Shown: positions 9,038 through 18,261, counted from the stretch's first letter. The stretch is 64,000 nt of DNA from Faecalicatena fissicatena (GCA_001028025.1 LDAQ01000108.1:1-64000), one strand, 5' to 3'. Notes: generated by a model from the letters alone, not told the origin. Translations and numbers: made by a program.

Positions 9038-10393
9038 ATGAGACAATTTAAGAATGGAAGAAATCCTGTCCTGCCGCCGGATGTCCATATTCCGGACGGG
9101 GAAGGACATGTTATGCCGGATGGAAAACTGTATATTTATGGAAGCTTTGATGACACAGAGGATGAATATTGCAGTGATAAGTATTATGTTGTATCGACTG
9201 CTGACATGGAGAACTGGGTTATTCATGAGGAAGCGCTAACCGGAGGAATGATTCCATGGATAAATGATCCGGATGCACCTAAATATCCGGGAATCGACCT
9301 GACCCATCCGACACCGTTCATGAAAAGGATTCTGGAGGAGACTTCCTGCAGAAATGACGGGGTGGAGAAGGAGGAGAAGCCGGCTGAAGAAGAGCCGGTA
9401 TTTTTATATGCTCCGGACTGTATTTATAAAGATGGAACATATTATCTTTACTTTTGTGCATCTGATGACAGCGAAGGTGTGGCAGTATCTGACCGCCCGG
9501 AGGGTCCGTTTGGGGACCCGGTACAGCTTCCATGCGGAGGGATTGACCCCGCTGTTTTTATAGATGATGACGGACAGGCCTATTACTACTGGGGACAATT
9601 GTTCTCCCATGGTGTCAGACTGAATAAGGATATGATGTCATTTGACCAGGAAAATATTGTGGATCATCTGGTGACGGAAGAAAGACATTTTTTCCATGAA
9701 GGGTCATCTATGAGAAAGATAAAGGATACGTATTATTATGTCTATGCAGATATGGAGAGGGGAAAGCCAACTTCTCTTGGCTACGCGACAGGCAGGTCCC
9801 CACTGGGCCCGTTTGAATACCAGGGAATTATCATAGATAATGATGGCTGTGATCCGGAAAGCTGGAATAACCATGGTTCTATAGAATGTATGAATGGACA
9901 GTGGTATGTATTTTATCACCGCAGCTCCCGGGGCTGCCGGCAGTACAGACGACTATGTATTGAGCCCATTACCATCAATCCGGATGGAACAATTGATGAA
10001 GTCGAGATGACTTCTCAGGGGGCGGGAAAACCATTCGGATCCGGAGAGACAATTATGGGATATCAGGCCTGCGGTCTCAAGGGGACTGTATATATCGGTG
10101 CAGAAGAGAATCCGGGTGCAGGGTATTGTGAAAAACTGACACATATATCCGATGGAGACGAAGCCGTCTTCCGGTATGTGAAGAGTGAAGAGGAATACAA
10201 CAGTATATGGATTCTTTCCGAAGGAAGCGGACTGATAGAAGTATTGCTGGGCGGAAAAACAGCCGGTCTTGTAACAGTTACGGATGGAGTACAGCAAAAC
10301 AGCGAAATCAAAATGGCAGCCGGAGAGTATGAACTGACACTGCGGTTCAGAAATACAAAAGGACTGCAGATAAAAGAGATCGTTATAAATTAG
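9038..10393 (+). CDS. glycoside hydrolase family 43 protein
   Basis: The 451-residue protein has a five-bladed beta-propeller GH43 module (about 1-320). The likely catalytic residues are an Asp in the N-terminal NPVLPPDVHIPDGEGH, the pKa-modulating Asp in GIDPAVFIDDDG and the acid Glu in FHEGSSMRK. A C-terminal beta-rich domain (about 340-451) resembles a carbohydrate-binding module. GH43 enzymes release arabinose or xylose from plant glycans. There is no signal peptide, so it probably acts inside the cell on imported oligosaccharides. An acidic insert (KEEKPAEEEP, about 111-120) is unusual. No sugar transporter is adjacent. Palindromic repeats flank the gene on both sides. Confidence 0.85.
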   Translation: MRQFKNGRNPVLPPDVHIPDGEGHVMPDGKLYIYGSFDDTEDEYCSDKYYVVSTADMENWVIHEEALTGGMIPWINDPDAPKYPGIDLTHPTPFMKRILEETSCRNDGVEKEEKPAEEEPVFLYAPDCIYKDGTYYLYFCASDDSEGVAVSDRPEGPFGDPVQLPCGGIDPAVFIDDDGQAYYYWGQLFSHGVRLNKDMMSFDQENIVDHLVTEERHFFHEGSSMRKIKDTYYYVYADMERGKPTSLGYATGRSPLGPFEYQGIIIDNDGCDPESWNNHGSIECMNGQWYVFYHRSSRGCRQYRRLCIEPITINPDGTIDEVEMTSQGAGKPFGSGETIMGYQACGLKGTVYIGAEENPGAGYCEKLTHISDGDEAVFRYVKSEEEYNSIWILSEGSGLIEVLLGGKTAGLVTVTDGVQQNSEIKMAAGEYELTLRFRNTKGLQIKEIVIN

Positions 10394-10403
10394 ACAAGCA
10401 GGG

Positions 10404-10469
10404 TCAAAGGGGTCAGACCCTTTTGCAGAGGGGGCTGTCCCCCCTGCAGAAGGGGTCTGACCCCTTTGA
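10404..10469. repeat. long imperfect hairpin made of two inverted palindromic repeats
   Basis: A stem of roughly 30 bp with a few mismatches is formed by two inverted copies of the TCAAAGGGGTCAGACCC unit, joined by CTGCAG- and C-rich arms. It shares its core with 9003-9022. It may also end transcription of the GH43 gene, although it has no T run. Confidence 0.75.
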
Positions 10470-10537
10470 GTTTAAGCTATCGACAATGCCGATCGCTTTG
10501 TGCTATGATAGTCATATGAATGAATGGAGGAAAGAAT

Positions 10538-11527
10538 ATGAATGATACATTATGCAGAGAAGCCTGCCATTTGATAAAGGAACTGATGGAGTGTTATGTA
10601 TCCAGAGGGGCTGTTAAAATTGAATCGATGTTCCAGTATCTTTCACCGGGGATTCTGGTGATTGGAACCGGTAAGCATGAATTTTACACCGATCTTGAAT
10701 CTCTTAAGGAAGGTCTGGAAAAAGATCAGGAAGAGGCAAAGGATATTGATTTTATTATAAAAAATGAGTGGTTTGAGGCAAAACAGATTACAGAAAATTC
10801 CTGTGTTGTCTATGGAGAGTTTGAAGCGAGTGAGTCTGACATAGAGGGAAAACAGGTCATCATTCATATGGACACCAGAATTACGGCAGAAGTTCACAGA
10901 CAGCCGGATGGGAGTCTGCTGGTTGACAGCCTGCATCACTCGGTTCCATATATATATCAGCATGAGGGCGAGTATTATCCGAAGACTTTTGCTGATATTG
11001 CAGAAGAAGCACTGCGCCGCAGTGAGGTCCTGGAGAAAAGTATTCAGCTGGATTCCATGACGGGGCTATATAACCGTAAATATACAGAGAAGCATATCAA
11101 CAGAATGCTGACTGAGGATAGGACCGGCGGTCTGATGTTTATGATCGACCTGGATGAATTCAAACGGGTTAACGACGAGATGGGCCATCTTGTAGGGGAC
11201 GAGCTGCTGAAGAAGGTGGCAGGAGTCCTGGCAAAGAGCGCTGCGCAGGCCTCCGAGATAGCAGGCCGGATGGGCGGAGATGAATTTATGGTGTTCCTGC
11301 CCGGCGTGAGAAGTGACGAGGAGGGAGACCGTCAGGCGGATTACCTTATAAAAGCGATCGGGCAGGTGTTTTCGGAAATAGGAATGCAGCAGAGCTGTTC
11401 GATCGGGATTGCAAGGGCAGGTGCAGAAGGAGAAAGCTTTGAAAGCTTATACCATAAAGCAGATGCTGCGTTATACGAATCAAAAGCCTTGGGAAAAAGA
11501 AATTTCCATTGGCATTTGAAAGAATAA
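10538..11527 (+). CDS. diguanylate cyclase with NTF2-like sensory domain
   Basis: The 329-residue protein combines an N-terminal SnoaL/NTF2-like alpha+beta domain (about 1-145) with a C-terminal GGDEF domain (about 170-329). The GGDEF signature is intact at 246-250 within GRMGGDEFMVF, and the metal/substrate segment MIDLDEFKRVND is present, so cyclic-di-GMP synthesis is expected. No membrane segments are seen. The start is ATG 10538, preceded by GGAGGAAAG; an ATG six codons upstream lacks a site. The HD gene follows after 35 bp and may be cotranscribed. Confidence 0.88.
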   Translation: MNDTLCREACHLIKELMECYVSRGAVKIESMFQYLSPGILVIGTGKHEFYTDLESLKEGLEKDQEEAKDIDFIIKNEWFEAKQITENSCVVYGEFEASESDIEGKQVIIHMDTRITAEVHRQPDGSLLVDSLHHSVPYIYQHEGEYYPKTFADIAEEALRRSEVLEKSIQLDSMTGLYNRKYTEKHINRMLTEDRTGGLMFMIDLDEFKRVNDEMGHLVGDELLKKVAGVLAKSAAQASEIAGRMGGDEFMVFLPGVRSDEEGDRQADYLIKAIGQVFSEIGMQQSCSIGIARAGAEGESFESLYHKADAALYESKALGKRNFHWHLKE

Positions 11528-11562
11528 AATGAAATTTAAGGAGAAGAAAGGCGGAAAGGGTT

Positions 11563-12153
11563 ATGGAAAGTAAAATTAGCAGAGAAGAAGCATTTGAGTT
11601 GCTAAAGAAATATAATAAGGAGCCGTTTCATATTCAGCATGCACTGACTGTGGAAGGTGTTATGCGTTGGTATGCCGGGGAACTAGGGTTTACAGACGAA
11701 GCGGACTATTGGGCAGTAACCGGGCTGCTCCATGATATTGATTTTGAACTTTACCCGGAGGAACACTGTCAGAAAGCGCCGGAGCTTTTAAAAGAAGGCG
11801 GTGTGGGAGATGATATGATTCATTCTATCTGTTCTCATGGCTTTGGAATCTGCAGCGATGTAGAGCCGGTACATGAGATGGAAAAAGTAATGTTTGCAGC
11901 GGATGAGCTGACAGGATTGATCGGAGCAGCAGCACTGATGCGCCCTTCCAAAAGCGTAATGGACATGGAAGTATCCAGCATCAAAAAGAAGTTCAAAGAC
12001 AAACGGTTTGCGGCCGGATGTTCCAGAGATGTAATACGTCAGGGAGCAGAGCGTCTGGGCTGGGAATTGAATGATTTGTTTGAGAAAACGATCCTTGCAA
12101 TGCGTTCCTGCGAGGAAAGTATAAGCAAAGAAATGGAGAATTACAGCGCATAG
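11563..12153 (+). CDS. HD-domain metal-dependent hydrolase
   Basis: The 196-residue protein carries an HD domain, with the metal pair H57-D58 in GLLHDIDFELYPEEHC, an upstream His in FHIQHALTVEG, and a further His in SICSHGFGIC. These proteins are usually phosphohydrolases of nucleotides or related phosphoesters; the substrate here is unknown. It follows the diguanylate cyclase by 35 bp, so a shared signalling role is possible, but it lacks the GYP motif of c-di-GMP phosphodiesterases. Confidence 0.8.
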   Translation: MESKISREEAFELLKKYNKEPFHIQHALTVEGVMRWYAGELGFTDEADYWAVTGLLHDIDFELYPEEHCQKAPELLKEGGVGDDMIHSICSHGFGICSDVEPVHEMEKVMFAADELTGLIGAAALMRPSKSVMDMEVSSIKKKFKDKRFAAGCSRDVIRQGAERLGWELNDLFEKTILAMRSCEESISKEMENYSA

Positions 12154-12254
12154 CAAGCGTATTTTGGGCATTGCAACCAGAGGTTGACAAATTGCAAAGC
12201 CCTGTGTTCTTGTCATTTACTCCTGTGTGGTAAACTGATACTGAGGTGATGATG

Positions 12255-12929
12255 ATGAAATTATTATTTGCTGAGGATGAGATCAGCATGTCAGAGGCGG
12301 TTGTTGATATTTTGACTTACCATAAATATATTGTAGACGCTGTGTATGACGGAGAGGCGGCTCTTGAATATGCCCGTTCGGCCCAGTATGACGGGATTAT
12401 CCTGGATATTATGATGCCCAAAATGAGCGGGCTTGAGGTGCTGGGCTGTCTGCGCAGGGAGGGATACCGAACGCCCATCCTGCTGCTGACTGCGAAGGCG
12501 GAGGTGGAGGACCGCATTCAGGGGCTGGATCTTGGTGCGGATGATTATCTCCCTAAACCGTTTGCCATGGGGGAACTTCTGGCGCGGATCCGTGCTATGC
12601 TGCGCCGCAGGGAAGAGTTCACTCCCGATATTATTACATGTGGTAATATCTATCTGAACCAGAAAAGTTACGAACTGAGTGGGAACGGGCAGACATTTGT
12701 ACTGGCGAAACTGGAATATCGTCTGATGGAAACTCTATTGCTGAACCAGGGGATGTACCTTTCCTCAGAGGAGCTGCTCGTAAAAGTCTGGGGATATGAA
12801 ACAGAAGCCGAATTGGGCACAGTCTGGGTTTATATTTCTTATCTGAGGAAACGGCTGGCAGCCCTGGGCGCTAACGTGGAAATAAAGGCCAAACGGAACA
12901 TTGGATATACTCTTGAGGTAAAAGAATGA
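12255..12929 (+). CDS. OmpR/PhoB-family response regulator
   Basis: The 224-residue regulator has a receiver domain (about 1-115), with acidic residues in FAEDE, the phosphoacceptor D51 in IILDIMMP, and the conserved K in DDYLPKPF. The C-terminal winged helix (about 125-222) ends in KAKRNIGYTLEV. The start is uncertain: GTG-ATG-ATG-ATG lies in tandem from 12246. I choose the last ATG because GAGG lies 8 nt upstream. The gene overlaps its kinase by 4 bp (ATGA), indicating an operon. Confidence 0.92.
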   Translation: MKLLFAEDEISMSEAVVDILTYHKYIVDAVYDGEAALEYARSAQYDGIILDIMMPKMSGLEVLGCLRREGYRTPILLLTAKAEVEDRIQGLDLGADDYLPKPFAMGELLARIRAMLRRREEFTPDIITCGNIYLNQKSYELSGNGQTFVLAKLEYRLMETLLLNQGMYLSSEELLVKVWGYETEAELGTVWVYISYLRKRLAALGANVEIKAKRNIGYTLEVKE

Positions 12930-14194
12930 CAAGAACACTTCAGAAAAAGTTTATTACAACCGCGATGCTGGCAATTACTGTTTTGATCCTGGTACTGCTT
13001 GGAGCAATTAATGGCATATACTGCTGGATATCCGGCCAACAGATGGAACGGATGCTGGGAATGCTGGCTGATAATGGCGGTGCTCCGTCCATGCAGAGGG
13101 AAATGACAGAGAAGGAGATGCCTCAGAGAGGCAGGCCGGGATTCCTGGATCAGCCGATCGATGAAGATACCGCCATGTCGGCCCGGTATTTTATGGTACG
13201 TTATAATTCGGACGGGGAAGTTGTGCAGACGGATATTAGTAAAATTGCCTCTGTAACAGAAGAAGAGGCCGGTAAAATGGCGGATAAAGCGCGGGAAAAC
13301 GGGGATACGGAAGGCAGAACAGAACAATTTCGTTATAAAATAACAGAATCCCGGGACGGAAAAGGCAGTGTCGTCATTTTTCTGGATACATCCTCACAGA
13401 TGCATTCCATTCTCATGGTCTTGGGGATTTCAATATTCATCGGCATGCTGTGCTGGAGCCTTATGTTGGTTCTCGTCATTCTTCTCTCTAAAAAAGCGAT
13501 TCTTCCCATCGCGGAAAACATAGAAAAACAAAAACAGTTTGTAACAGATGCCGGCCATGAGATCAAGACACCTCTGGCCATAATTATGGCAAATACAGAT
13601 GCCATGGAGCTGCACAATGGAGAAAATAAATGGAGCCGCAACATCCGGGAACAGACAATACGTCTGAACGGACTTATGCAGAATCTGCTGGCGCTGGCGA
13701 AAATGGATGAAGGCGGAGTAAAGCTTCCTTCGTCAGATATCTTACTGAGCAGTCTGCTGGAAGAGATCCTGCCGTCTTTCTATGAGCCGGCATCCCTCAA
13801 AGAAATTATAATACAAGAAAATATCCAGCCAGATATCATAGTGCACGGGAACCGAGATAATATGATAAGGCTTATCACGATCCTGATGGATAATGCGGTA
13901 AAATACACATCTCGGAAAGGAAACATAAAAGTTTATTTGGAAAGAAAAGAAAATACTGTTGCATTAAATATAAAAAACACGTGTGATACTCTCCCGGAAG
14001 TCGAGCCGGAAAAACTTTTCGACCGCTTTTACAGAGGCGACAGCGCCAGGACACAAAAGAGCGGGGGATACGGCATTGGACTGTCCGTAGCCCGCGCAAT
14101 AACAGAATCACAAAAAGGAAGCATTACGGCATCCTATGAAGAAAAACAGATTATATTCACAGTAAGGCTGAAAGTGCAGAATGCATGGTCATAA
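12926..14194 (+). CDS. two-component sensor histidine kinase
   Basis: The 422-residue kinase has two membrane helices (about 11-34 and 157-185) around an extracytoplasmic sensor of about 120 residues rich in Met, Arg and Glu. The HisKA domain follows with H211 in AGHEIKTPLAII. The ATPase domain has the N box (ILMDNAVKYTS) and a G box (GGYGIGLSVA). It pairs with the regulator just upstream. The signal is unknown, and no transporter is nearby as an obvious target. The 3' end overlaps the convergent methyltransferase gene by 6 bp. Confidence 0.92.
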   Translation: MTRTLQKKFITTAMLAITVLILVLLGAINGIYCWISGQQMERMLGMLADNGGAPSMQREMTEKEMPQRGRPGFLDQPIDEDTAMSARYFMVRYNSDGEVVQTDISKIASVTEEEAGKMADKARENGDTEGRTEQFRYKITESRDGKGSVVIFLDTSSQMHSILMVLGISIFIGMLCWSLMLVLVILLSKKAILPIAENIEKQKQFVTDAGHEIKTPLAIIMANTDAMELHNGENKWSRNIREQTIRLNGLMQNLLALAKMDEGGVKLPSSDILLSSLLEEILPSFYEPASLKEIIIQENIQPDIIVHGNRDNMIRLITILMDNAVKYTSRKGNIKVYLERKENTVALNIKNTCDTLPEVEPEKLFDRFYRGDSARTQKSGGYGIGLSVARAITESQKGSITASYEEKQIIFTVRLKVQNAWS

Positions 14195-15433
14195 GGACTG
14201 TACCAGGTTCATCGCACAATCGGCCCACTGTGTTAACCTCTCTGGCTTCCATTTAACTGTTGATATATCTTTCAGCAGAAATTCCACTTTTACCTGATTA
14301 GAAGATGCAGCCTGATATGTTTCAAGCAAATCAGCGCGCACAAGCTCCAGATCCAGTGAAGGGGATGCAAGGAATGCAGGTGATGGCTTGTTTGACATGA
14401 TGATATCTTTTCGGATGCGTTCCGCAAAGACTGCTTTATTGCTCCACGGGCTGCAGGATATTTTTCTGACAGACGGAATCTGCTGTATAATATCTAACCG
14501 GTCATCAAGCCGTTCACAGCAGCCGTAATAAAACATGCCAAACTGGCTGGCGATCTGTGACACATAAGGGACTTCGAACTCCCTGGTTGTATCAGGTGAG
14601 GCAGAGGTAAAAAGCTGGGCCATGGAGCATCCCCATGAATGATGAGAGTCATTTACCTTTCCAGCCCCAAAGCCGGGAAGCAGTTCATCGGTATATATTC
14701 CTGAACAGTGGCAGAGATTGGCTGAAGCATCGAACAGCTTAAGTTGATTCGCCTGCCGGATGCCGGCAAGTGCAGAGTGAGTCATCTTTTCCATAATGGA
14801 GTGAATAAATTCCGGCCGGTCAATTAAATCAAAATATACACTCTCCACATTCATGAGTTCAGCCAGGACATCCCAAATCTGTAAACGTATTTCGACACCG
14901 CCTGCCTGACGGACGGGAATAATACCGTCAAAAATAAAGTCTGCAGCCTCTTTCCACTCTCTTGACTGTTCTTTATCCAGCGTAATCTGCATATCTTTTA
15001 TTTTTTCCAGATCGTCTTCACTATTCAATTGGTTATGATAGCTGTGAGAGATGACAGTATTGTCAATATCGGTACAGGCATTATCCTCATGGGAAGTCGG
15101 GCCATAACCCGTATTATGAGCACAATAAGGAATGGTAAGAATGGGTTCAACCACCATATCCACAGGGAAATGTTTCCACTGATAGATTGTTCTCCGCAGA
15201 GATGTCTCAATATCCCGCAGAAAGCCGTTCTCTGTTACACAGGTCAGAGAGCCGTCATAGTTTAACTCATTCCAGGGTAATTGGCTGATCGTAACCATGG
15301 GCCTTGTATTATCATGGCGGTTGAAAGACTTCCAAAGTTCCATTTTTTCTTTTTGGATGGGAAGTGCTGCTATTTCCGCATATTCTTTTGCCAGTTGCCT
15401 CAGGATGTCGATGTCATGCTGTTTTAGATTCAT
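14189..15433 (-). CDS. uroporphyrinogen decarboxylase (URO-D) family protein, methyltransferase-like
   Basis: The 414-residue protein has the URO-D/MtaA-like TIM-barrel fold. The putative zinc motifs are LCHCSG near 237 and YGCCERLDD near 305. This family includes enzymes that move methyl groups between corrinoid proteins and thiols, as well as true uroporphyrinogen decarboxylases. The sequence lacks the N-terminal Arg motifs of HemE and ends in segments typical of the methyltransferase branch. No corrinoid protein is encoded nearby. The divergent AraC gene at 15649 is the likely regulator. The RBS is CAGGAGG. Confidence 0.75.
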   Translation of the reverse strand: MNLKQHDIDILRQLAKEYAEIAALPIQKEKMELWKSFNRHDNTRPMVTISQLPWNELNYDGSLTCVTENGFLRDIETSLRRTIYQWKHFPVDMVVEPILTIPYCAHNTGYGPTSHEDNACTDIDNTVISHSYHNQLNSEDDLEKIKDMQITLDKEQSREWKEAADFIFDGIIPVRQAGGVEIRLQIWDVLAELMNVESVYFDLIDRPEFIHSIMEKMTHSALAGIRQANQLKLFDASANLCHCSGIYTDELLPGFGAGKVNDSHHSWGCSMAQLFTSASPDTTREFEVPYVSQIASQFGMFYYGCCERLDDRLDIIQQIPSVRKISCSPWSNKAVFAERIRKDIIMSNKPSPAFLASPSLDLELVRADLLETYQAASSNQVKVEFLLKDISTVKWKPERLTQWADCAMNLVQSL

Positions 15434-15589
15434 TTTTTTACCTCCTGTAAAATAGATGAAGTTTATTTAGGTGTTTCCTGCCTATAAAATAGCATGAAAT
15501 GCAGCTGCGTGAAATCTGAAATAGTAACAAAAAACACTCAAAAAACAACTTTTTGTATTTTGTATATGGTAAAATAAAGAGAAACTAAG

Positions 15590-15627
15590 GTATACATGCC
15601 CGCCTGCCGGGGGAGGAATATGTATAC
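15590..15627. promoter_or_regulatory. inverted repeat upstream of the AraC gene
   Basis: GTATACAT at 15590-15597 and ATGTATAC at 15620-15627 are perfect inverted 8-mers, with a GC-rich minor hairpin between them. They lie in the leader of the AraC gene and about 160 bp from the divergent methyltransferase start, so an operator or a leader hairpin are both possible. Confidence 0.4.
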
Positions 15628-15648
15628 TCATTAAGACGGAGGGAGAAT

Positions 15649-16389
15649 ATGTTATTAACTTGCGGATACCAGGAAGTGCCGAAGTCATGGTATGTTATGG
15701 AACAGAAAGCGTCCATATATACAAGAATTTATTATGTTAAGAAGGGAGATGTGGTATATGAATCTAATGCTGAAAAAAAGAAGTTAGCACCAGATACATT
15801 ATATTGCTTTCCAAATAAAATTCCTTATCAAATGAATCAAAACCAGCAAGATCGTTTGAAATGCCTGTATTTGCATGTTGATATAGCTCCTTATGTGATA
15901 TCACAATTACGTGAGGTCCATCCAGCAGAACATCCGATTATTCTTAATCTGCTTGAGGCTTTTACCGAGAGCTGCCGACAGTGTGAGGGGGAGTCTATGT
16001 CCATGCTGCAGGAGAGTTTAACAAAATCCATCATAGAGTATTTAAAGCTGCTAGGAGTTTTTGAAACGGTGGAGGAAAAAATATCACAAAGCGTATTGTA
16101 TATGATGGAAAATGTGGATAAGAAGATATCAGTTCAGGAGCTGAGTGAAGTCAGCGGATACCACCCACAGTATTACATACGGTTGTTCCGTTCCTGTATG
16201 GGAATGACACCCCATCAGTTTTTAATACAGTACCGTATGAAAAAAGCACTTTCTTTATTAAGTCAGGGCTTTCCGGTATATGAAGCTGCAGAGGCTGCAG
16301 GATATAATGAAAGTAAGAACTTCACCAGAGAATTCAAGAAAACATATGGGATACTGCCCAGACAGGTGAAGTCATATATATTCTACTGA
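15649..16389 (+). CDS. AraC-family transcriptional regulator
   Basis: The 246-residue regulator has an N-terminal cupin-like ligand domain (about 1-110; RIYYVKKGDVVYESNAEK, then PDTLYCFPNKIPYQM). The C-terminal double helix-turn-helix (about 148-246) has ISVQELSEVSGYHPQYYIRL and the second-helix motif AAGYNESKNFTREFKKTYG. It is divergent from the URO-D family gene, with 215 bp between them, and probably controls it in response to a small molecule. Confidence 0.9.
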   Translation: MLLTCGYQEVPKSWYVMEQKASIYTRIYYVKKGDVVYESNAEKKKLAPDTLYCFPNKIPYQMNQNQQDRLKCLYLHVDIAPYVISQLREVHPAEHPIILNLLEAFTESCRQCEGESMSMLQESLTKSIIEYLKLLGVFETVEEKISQSVLYMMENVDKKISVQELSEVSGYHPQYYIRLFRSCMGMTPHQFLIQYRMKKALSLLSQGFPVYEAAEAAGYNESKNFTREFKKTYGILPRQVKSYIFY

Positions 16390-16498
16390 GTTATCTGCAT
16401 AAAAGAGATAAAAGTAAGAAAATGGGATATGATATAAAGTAAAACTCCAGTATACGATCTGGCAGTCCATTGACAGGAAAGTGAAAAGGGGAAGCTCT

Positions 16499-17548
16499 AT
16501 GAAACCGGGAAAAAGAAAAGAAACAGGGGCAGTCCTGATTGAAGCGGTAAGAATTGCAGTGGGAAGCGGCGCAGCCATGTATGCGGCTTCCCTTTTGCGT
16601 CTGGAATTCGCTGCATCGGCGGGGATGGTAACACTGCTTACGATACTGACTACAAAATGGGAAACGCTCAGGCTGTCGGCAGCACGTATTCTGACATTTA
16701 TTCTGGCCGCTGTTCTGGCATGGGCCGTGTTCAGCCACATCAAAAGCGACGGCGCCGCATTTGGGATCTTCGTATTTTTTCTGGTTCTGATAAGCGAGTG
16801 GATCGGCTGGAGGGTAACAGCATCTGTAAATGCGGTTATAGGGACTCACTTTTTGGCTACACGCAACTTTTCAGTTACATTTATTGCAAATGAATTTCTG
16901 ATTGTATTTTTAGGTATTGCCATAGCCGTCATTGTAAACCTGTTTCAGAATAATGGGGTGCAGAAGAGCAGAATCATAGAAAATATGCGCTTTACGGAGC
17001 AGGATTTTTCTAATATTCTGGAAGAACTGGCAGCTTTTCTGTCCAGTGAGGACAGGAAGGAAATTGTTTGGGAAAAGCTGGATTACCTGGAGGCAAAGCT
17101 GGAGGTATTTATAGAACAGGCCTACGTATATCAGAATAATACGTTCAGGTCTCATACCAGTTATTACAGTTCTTACTTCGAAATGCGGGCCAAACAGTGC
17201 GGCGCGCTTCAGCATCTTCATCTGGAAATGGAAAAGCTGAAGACGCTTCCAAAACAGGCTGTAATAGTGGCAGATTATATCTATTATTTGAAAAATTACG
17301 TTACGGAGATGAACCGCCCTGAAAAGCAGCTGGCGCGTCTGCACGCGCTGGCTGAGGATATGAAATCCCAGGAACTTCCCCACAGCCGTGAGGAGTTCGA
17401 GAACCGGGCGGTCCTCTATCATATACTGATGGATCTGGAAGAGTTTCTGCAGTATAAACAGCATTTTGTGGAGCGGATTGATGATACTCAGTTTGCAGTT
17501 TACTGGAAAAAAGAGGTGGAGGATTTCAGCCGCTCCAGAAGCAGCTGA
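16499..17548 (+). CDS. aromatic acid exporter (ArAE_1/DUF939) family membrane protein
   Basis: The 349-residue protein has five to six N-terminal membrane helices (about 15-150) and a long cytoplasmic helical region (about 160-349), the layout of the ArAE_1 family. The N-terminal VRIAVGSGAAMYAASLLRL and the WETLRLSAARILTF segment fit. Efflux of weak organic acids is a family inference. I choose ATG 16499, preceded by AGGGGAAG; a GTG six codons earlier has a weaker site. The last 49 bp overlap, tail to tail, the 3' end of the DtxR-like gene on the other strand. Confidence 0.8.
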   Translation: MKPGKRKETGAVLIEAVRIAVGSGAAMYAASLLRLEFAASAGMVTLLTILTTKWETLRLSAARILTFILAAVLAWAVFSHIKSDGAAFGIFVFFLVLISEWIGWRVTASVNAVIGTHFLATRNFSVTFIANEFLIVFLGIAIAVIVNLFQNNGVQKSRIIENMRFTEQDFSNILEELAAFLSSEDRKEIVWEKLDYLEAKLEVFIEQAYVYQNNTFRSHTSYYSSYFEMRAKQCGALQHLHLEMEKLKTLPKQAVIVADYIYYLKNYVTEMNRPEKQLARLHALAEDMKSQELPHSREEFENRAVLYHILMDLEEFLQYKQHFVERIDDTQFAVYWKKEVEDFSRSRSS

Positions 17549-17940
17549 AGATTTGTGACGGTCTCCCGGTTTATAAAGTGCTCAATCTTTTCCACCTGTT
17601 CCAGCTCATTTTCGGAATGATTGAGCAGACAGAGGAATTCGTGCAGGACATCGTGGCGGTATAGCAGATATTCCCCAATCTCCAGTCCCTTTTGGGTTGC
17701 GGTCAGGTAACCGTACTTCTGGAAAGAAATATACCCCCGTTCTTTCAGCGCACTTACCATTTTGGAGGCGGAGGATGGTTTTACGTGCAGATTCTCCGAT
17801 AATGACTGGATTCTTACAACATCCTGTCCCTTCAGCATCCGGCAGATCATCTCCAGATAATCTTCCATGGATGCAGTAAGATCATCGGTATTATGCAGTT
17901 CATAGCCCTTCTGAGTATAAAAACCATTTCTATTGTCCAT
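17500..17940 (-). CDS. DtxR/MntR-family metal-dependent regulator
   Basis: The 146-residue protein has a winged helix (about 17-80; TASMEDYLEMICRML, then VRIQSLSENLHVKPSSASKM) and a dimerisation domain with metal-ligand candidates (YRHDVLHEFLCLL, then HSENELEQVEKIEHFI). There is no SH3 domain, as in MntR-type members. AGGAGA precedes ATG 17940. It lies divergently from feoAB, so iron- or manganese-dependent control of ferrous iron uptake is likely. Its 3' end overlaps the ArAE gene by 49 bp. Confidence 0.88.
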   Translation of the reverse strand: MDNRNGFYTQKGYELHNTDDLTASMEDYLEMICRMLKGQDVVRIQSLSENLHVKPSSASKMVSALKERGYISFQKYGYLTATQKGLEIGEYLLYRHDVLHEFLCLLNHSENELEQVEKIEHFINRETVTNLQLLLERLKSSTSFFQ

Positions 17941-18041
17941 TATTTTGTTTCTCCTGTTAAGCTTCGTAAGCCTATAAAGTTGTTTGAAATTAATTTGCCA
18001 GAGTGCAGTATTCTTACAGATTCTCGGCAAACGGATAGGAT

Positions 18042-18100
18042 CAGGAAAGAAAGTTTCCTGATCCTAAATTCTATGACAGAGCAACGGTGCTTATGAAAAG
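18042..18100 (+). repeat. duplicated feo leader, copy 1
   Basis: This 59-bp segment aligns without gaps to 18203-18261. It contains the palindrome AGGAAA-N5-TTTCCT (18043-18059) and an ATG at the same offset as the feoA start. Here the ATG opens only a four-codon frame (MKRG). The palindrome may be a metal-regulator operator. Confidence 0.75.
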
Positions 18101-18202
18101 AGGATGAGCTGAGAACGCTGTGCCTGCATATGATCCAAAGAGGTCCTCTGAAATTTACTTCCCAATGTGTAACATAATCCTGAATATTTAATATTATAGA
18201 AC

Positions 18203-18261
18203 CAGGAAAGAAAGTTTCCTTATCCTAAAATTTATGACAAGGCGGTAGCGCTTATGAAGAA
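18203..18261 (+). repeat. duplicated feo leader, copy 2, running into feoA
   Basis: This is the second copy, 161 bp downstream of the first. It has the same AGGAAA-N5-TTTCCT palindrome at 18204-18220, and its ATG at 18254 is the feoA start. Two operator-like palindromes upstream of feoAB would suit cooperative binding by the divergent DtxR-type regulator. Confidence 0.75.
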
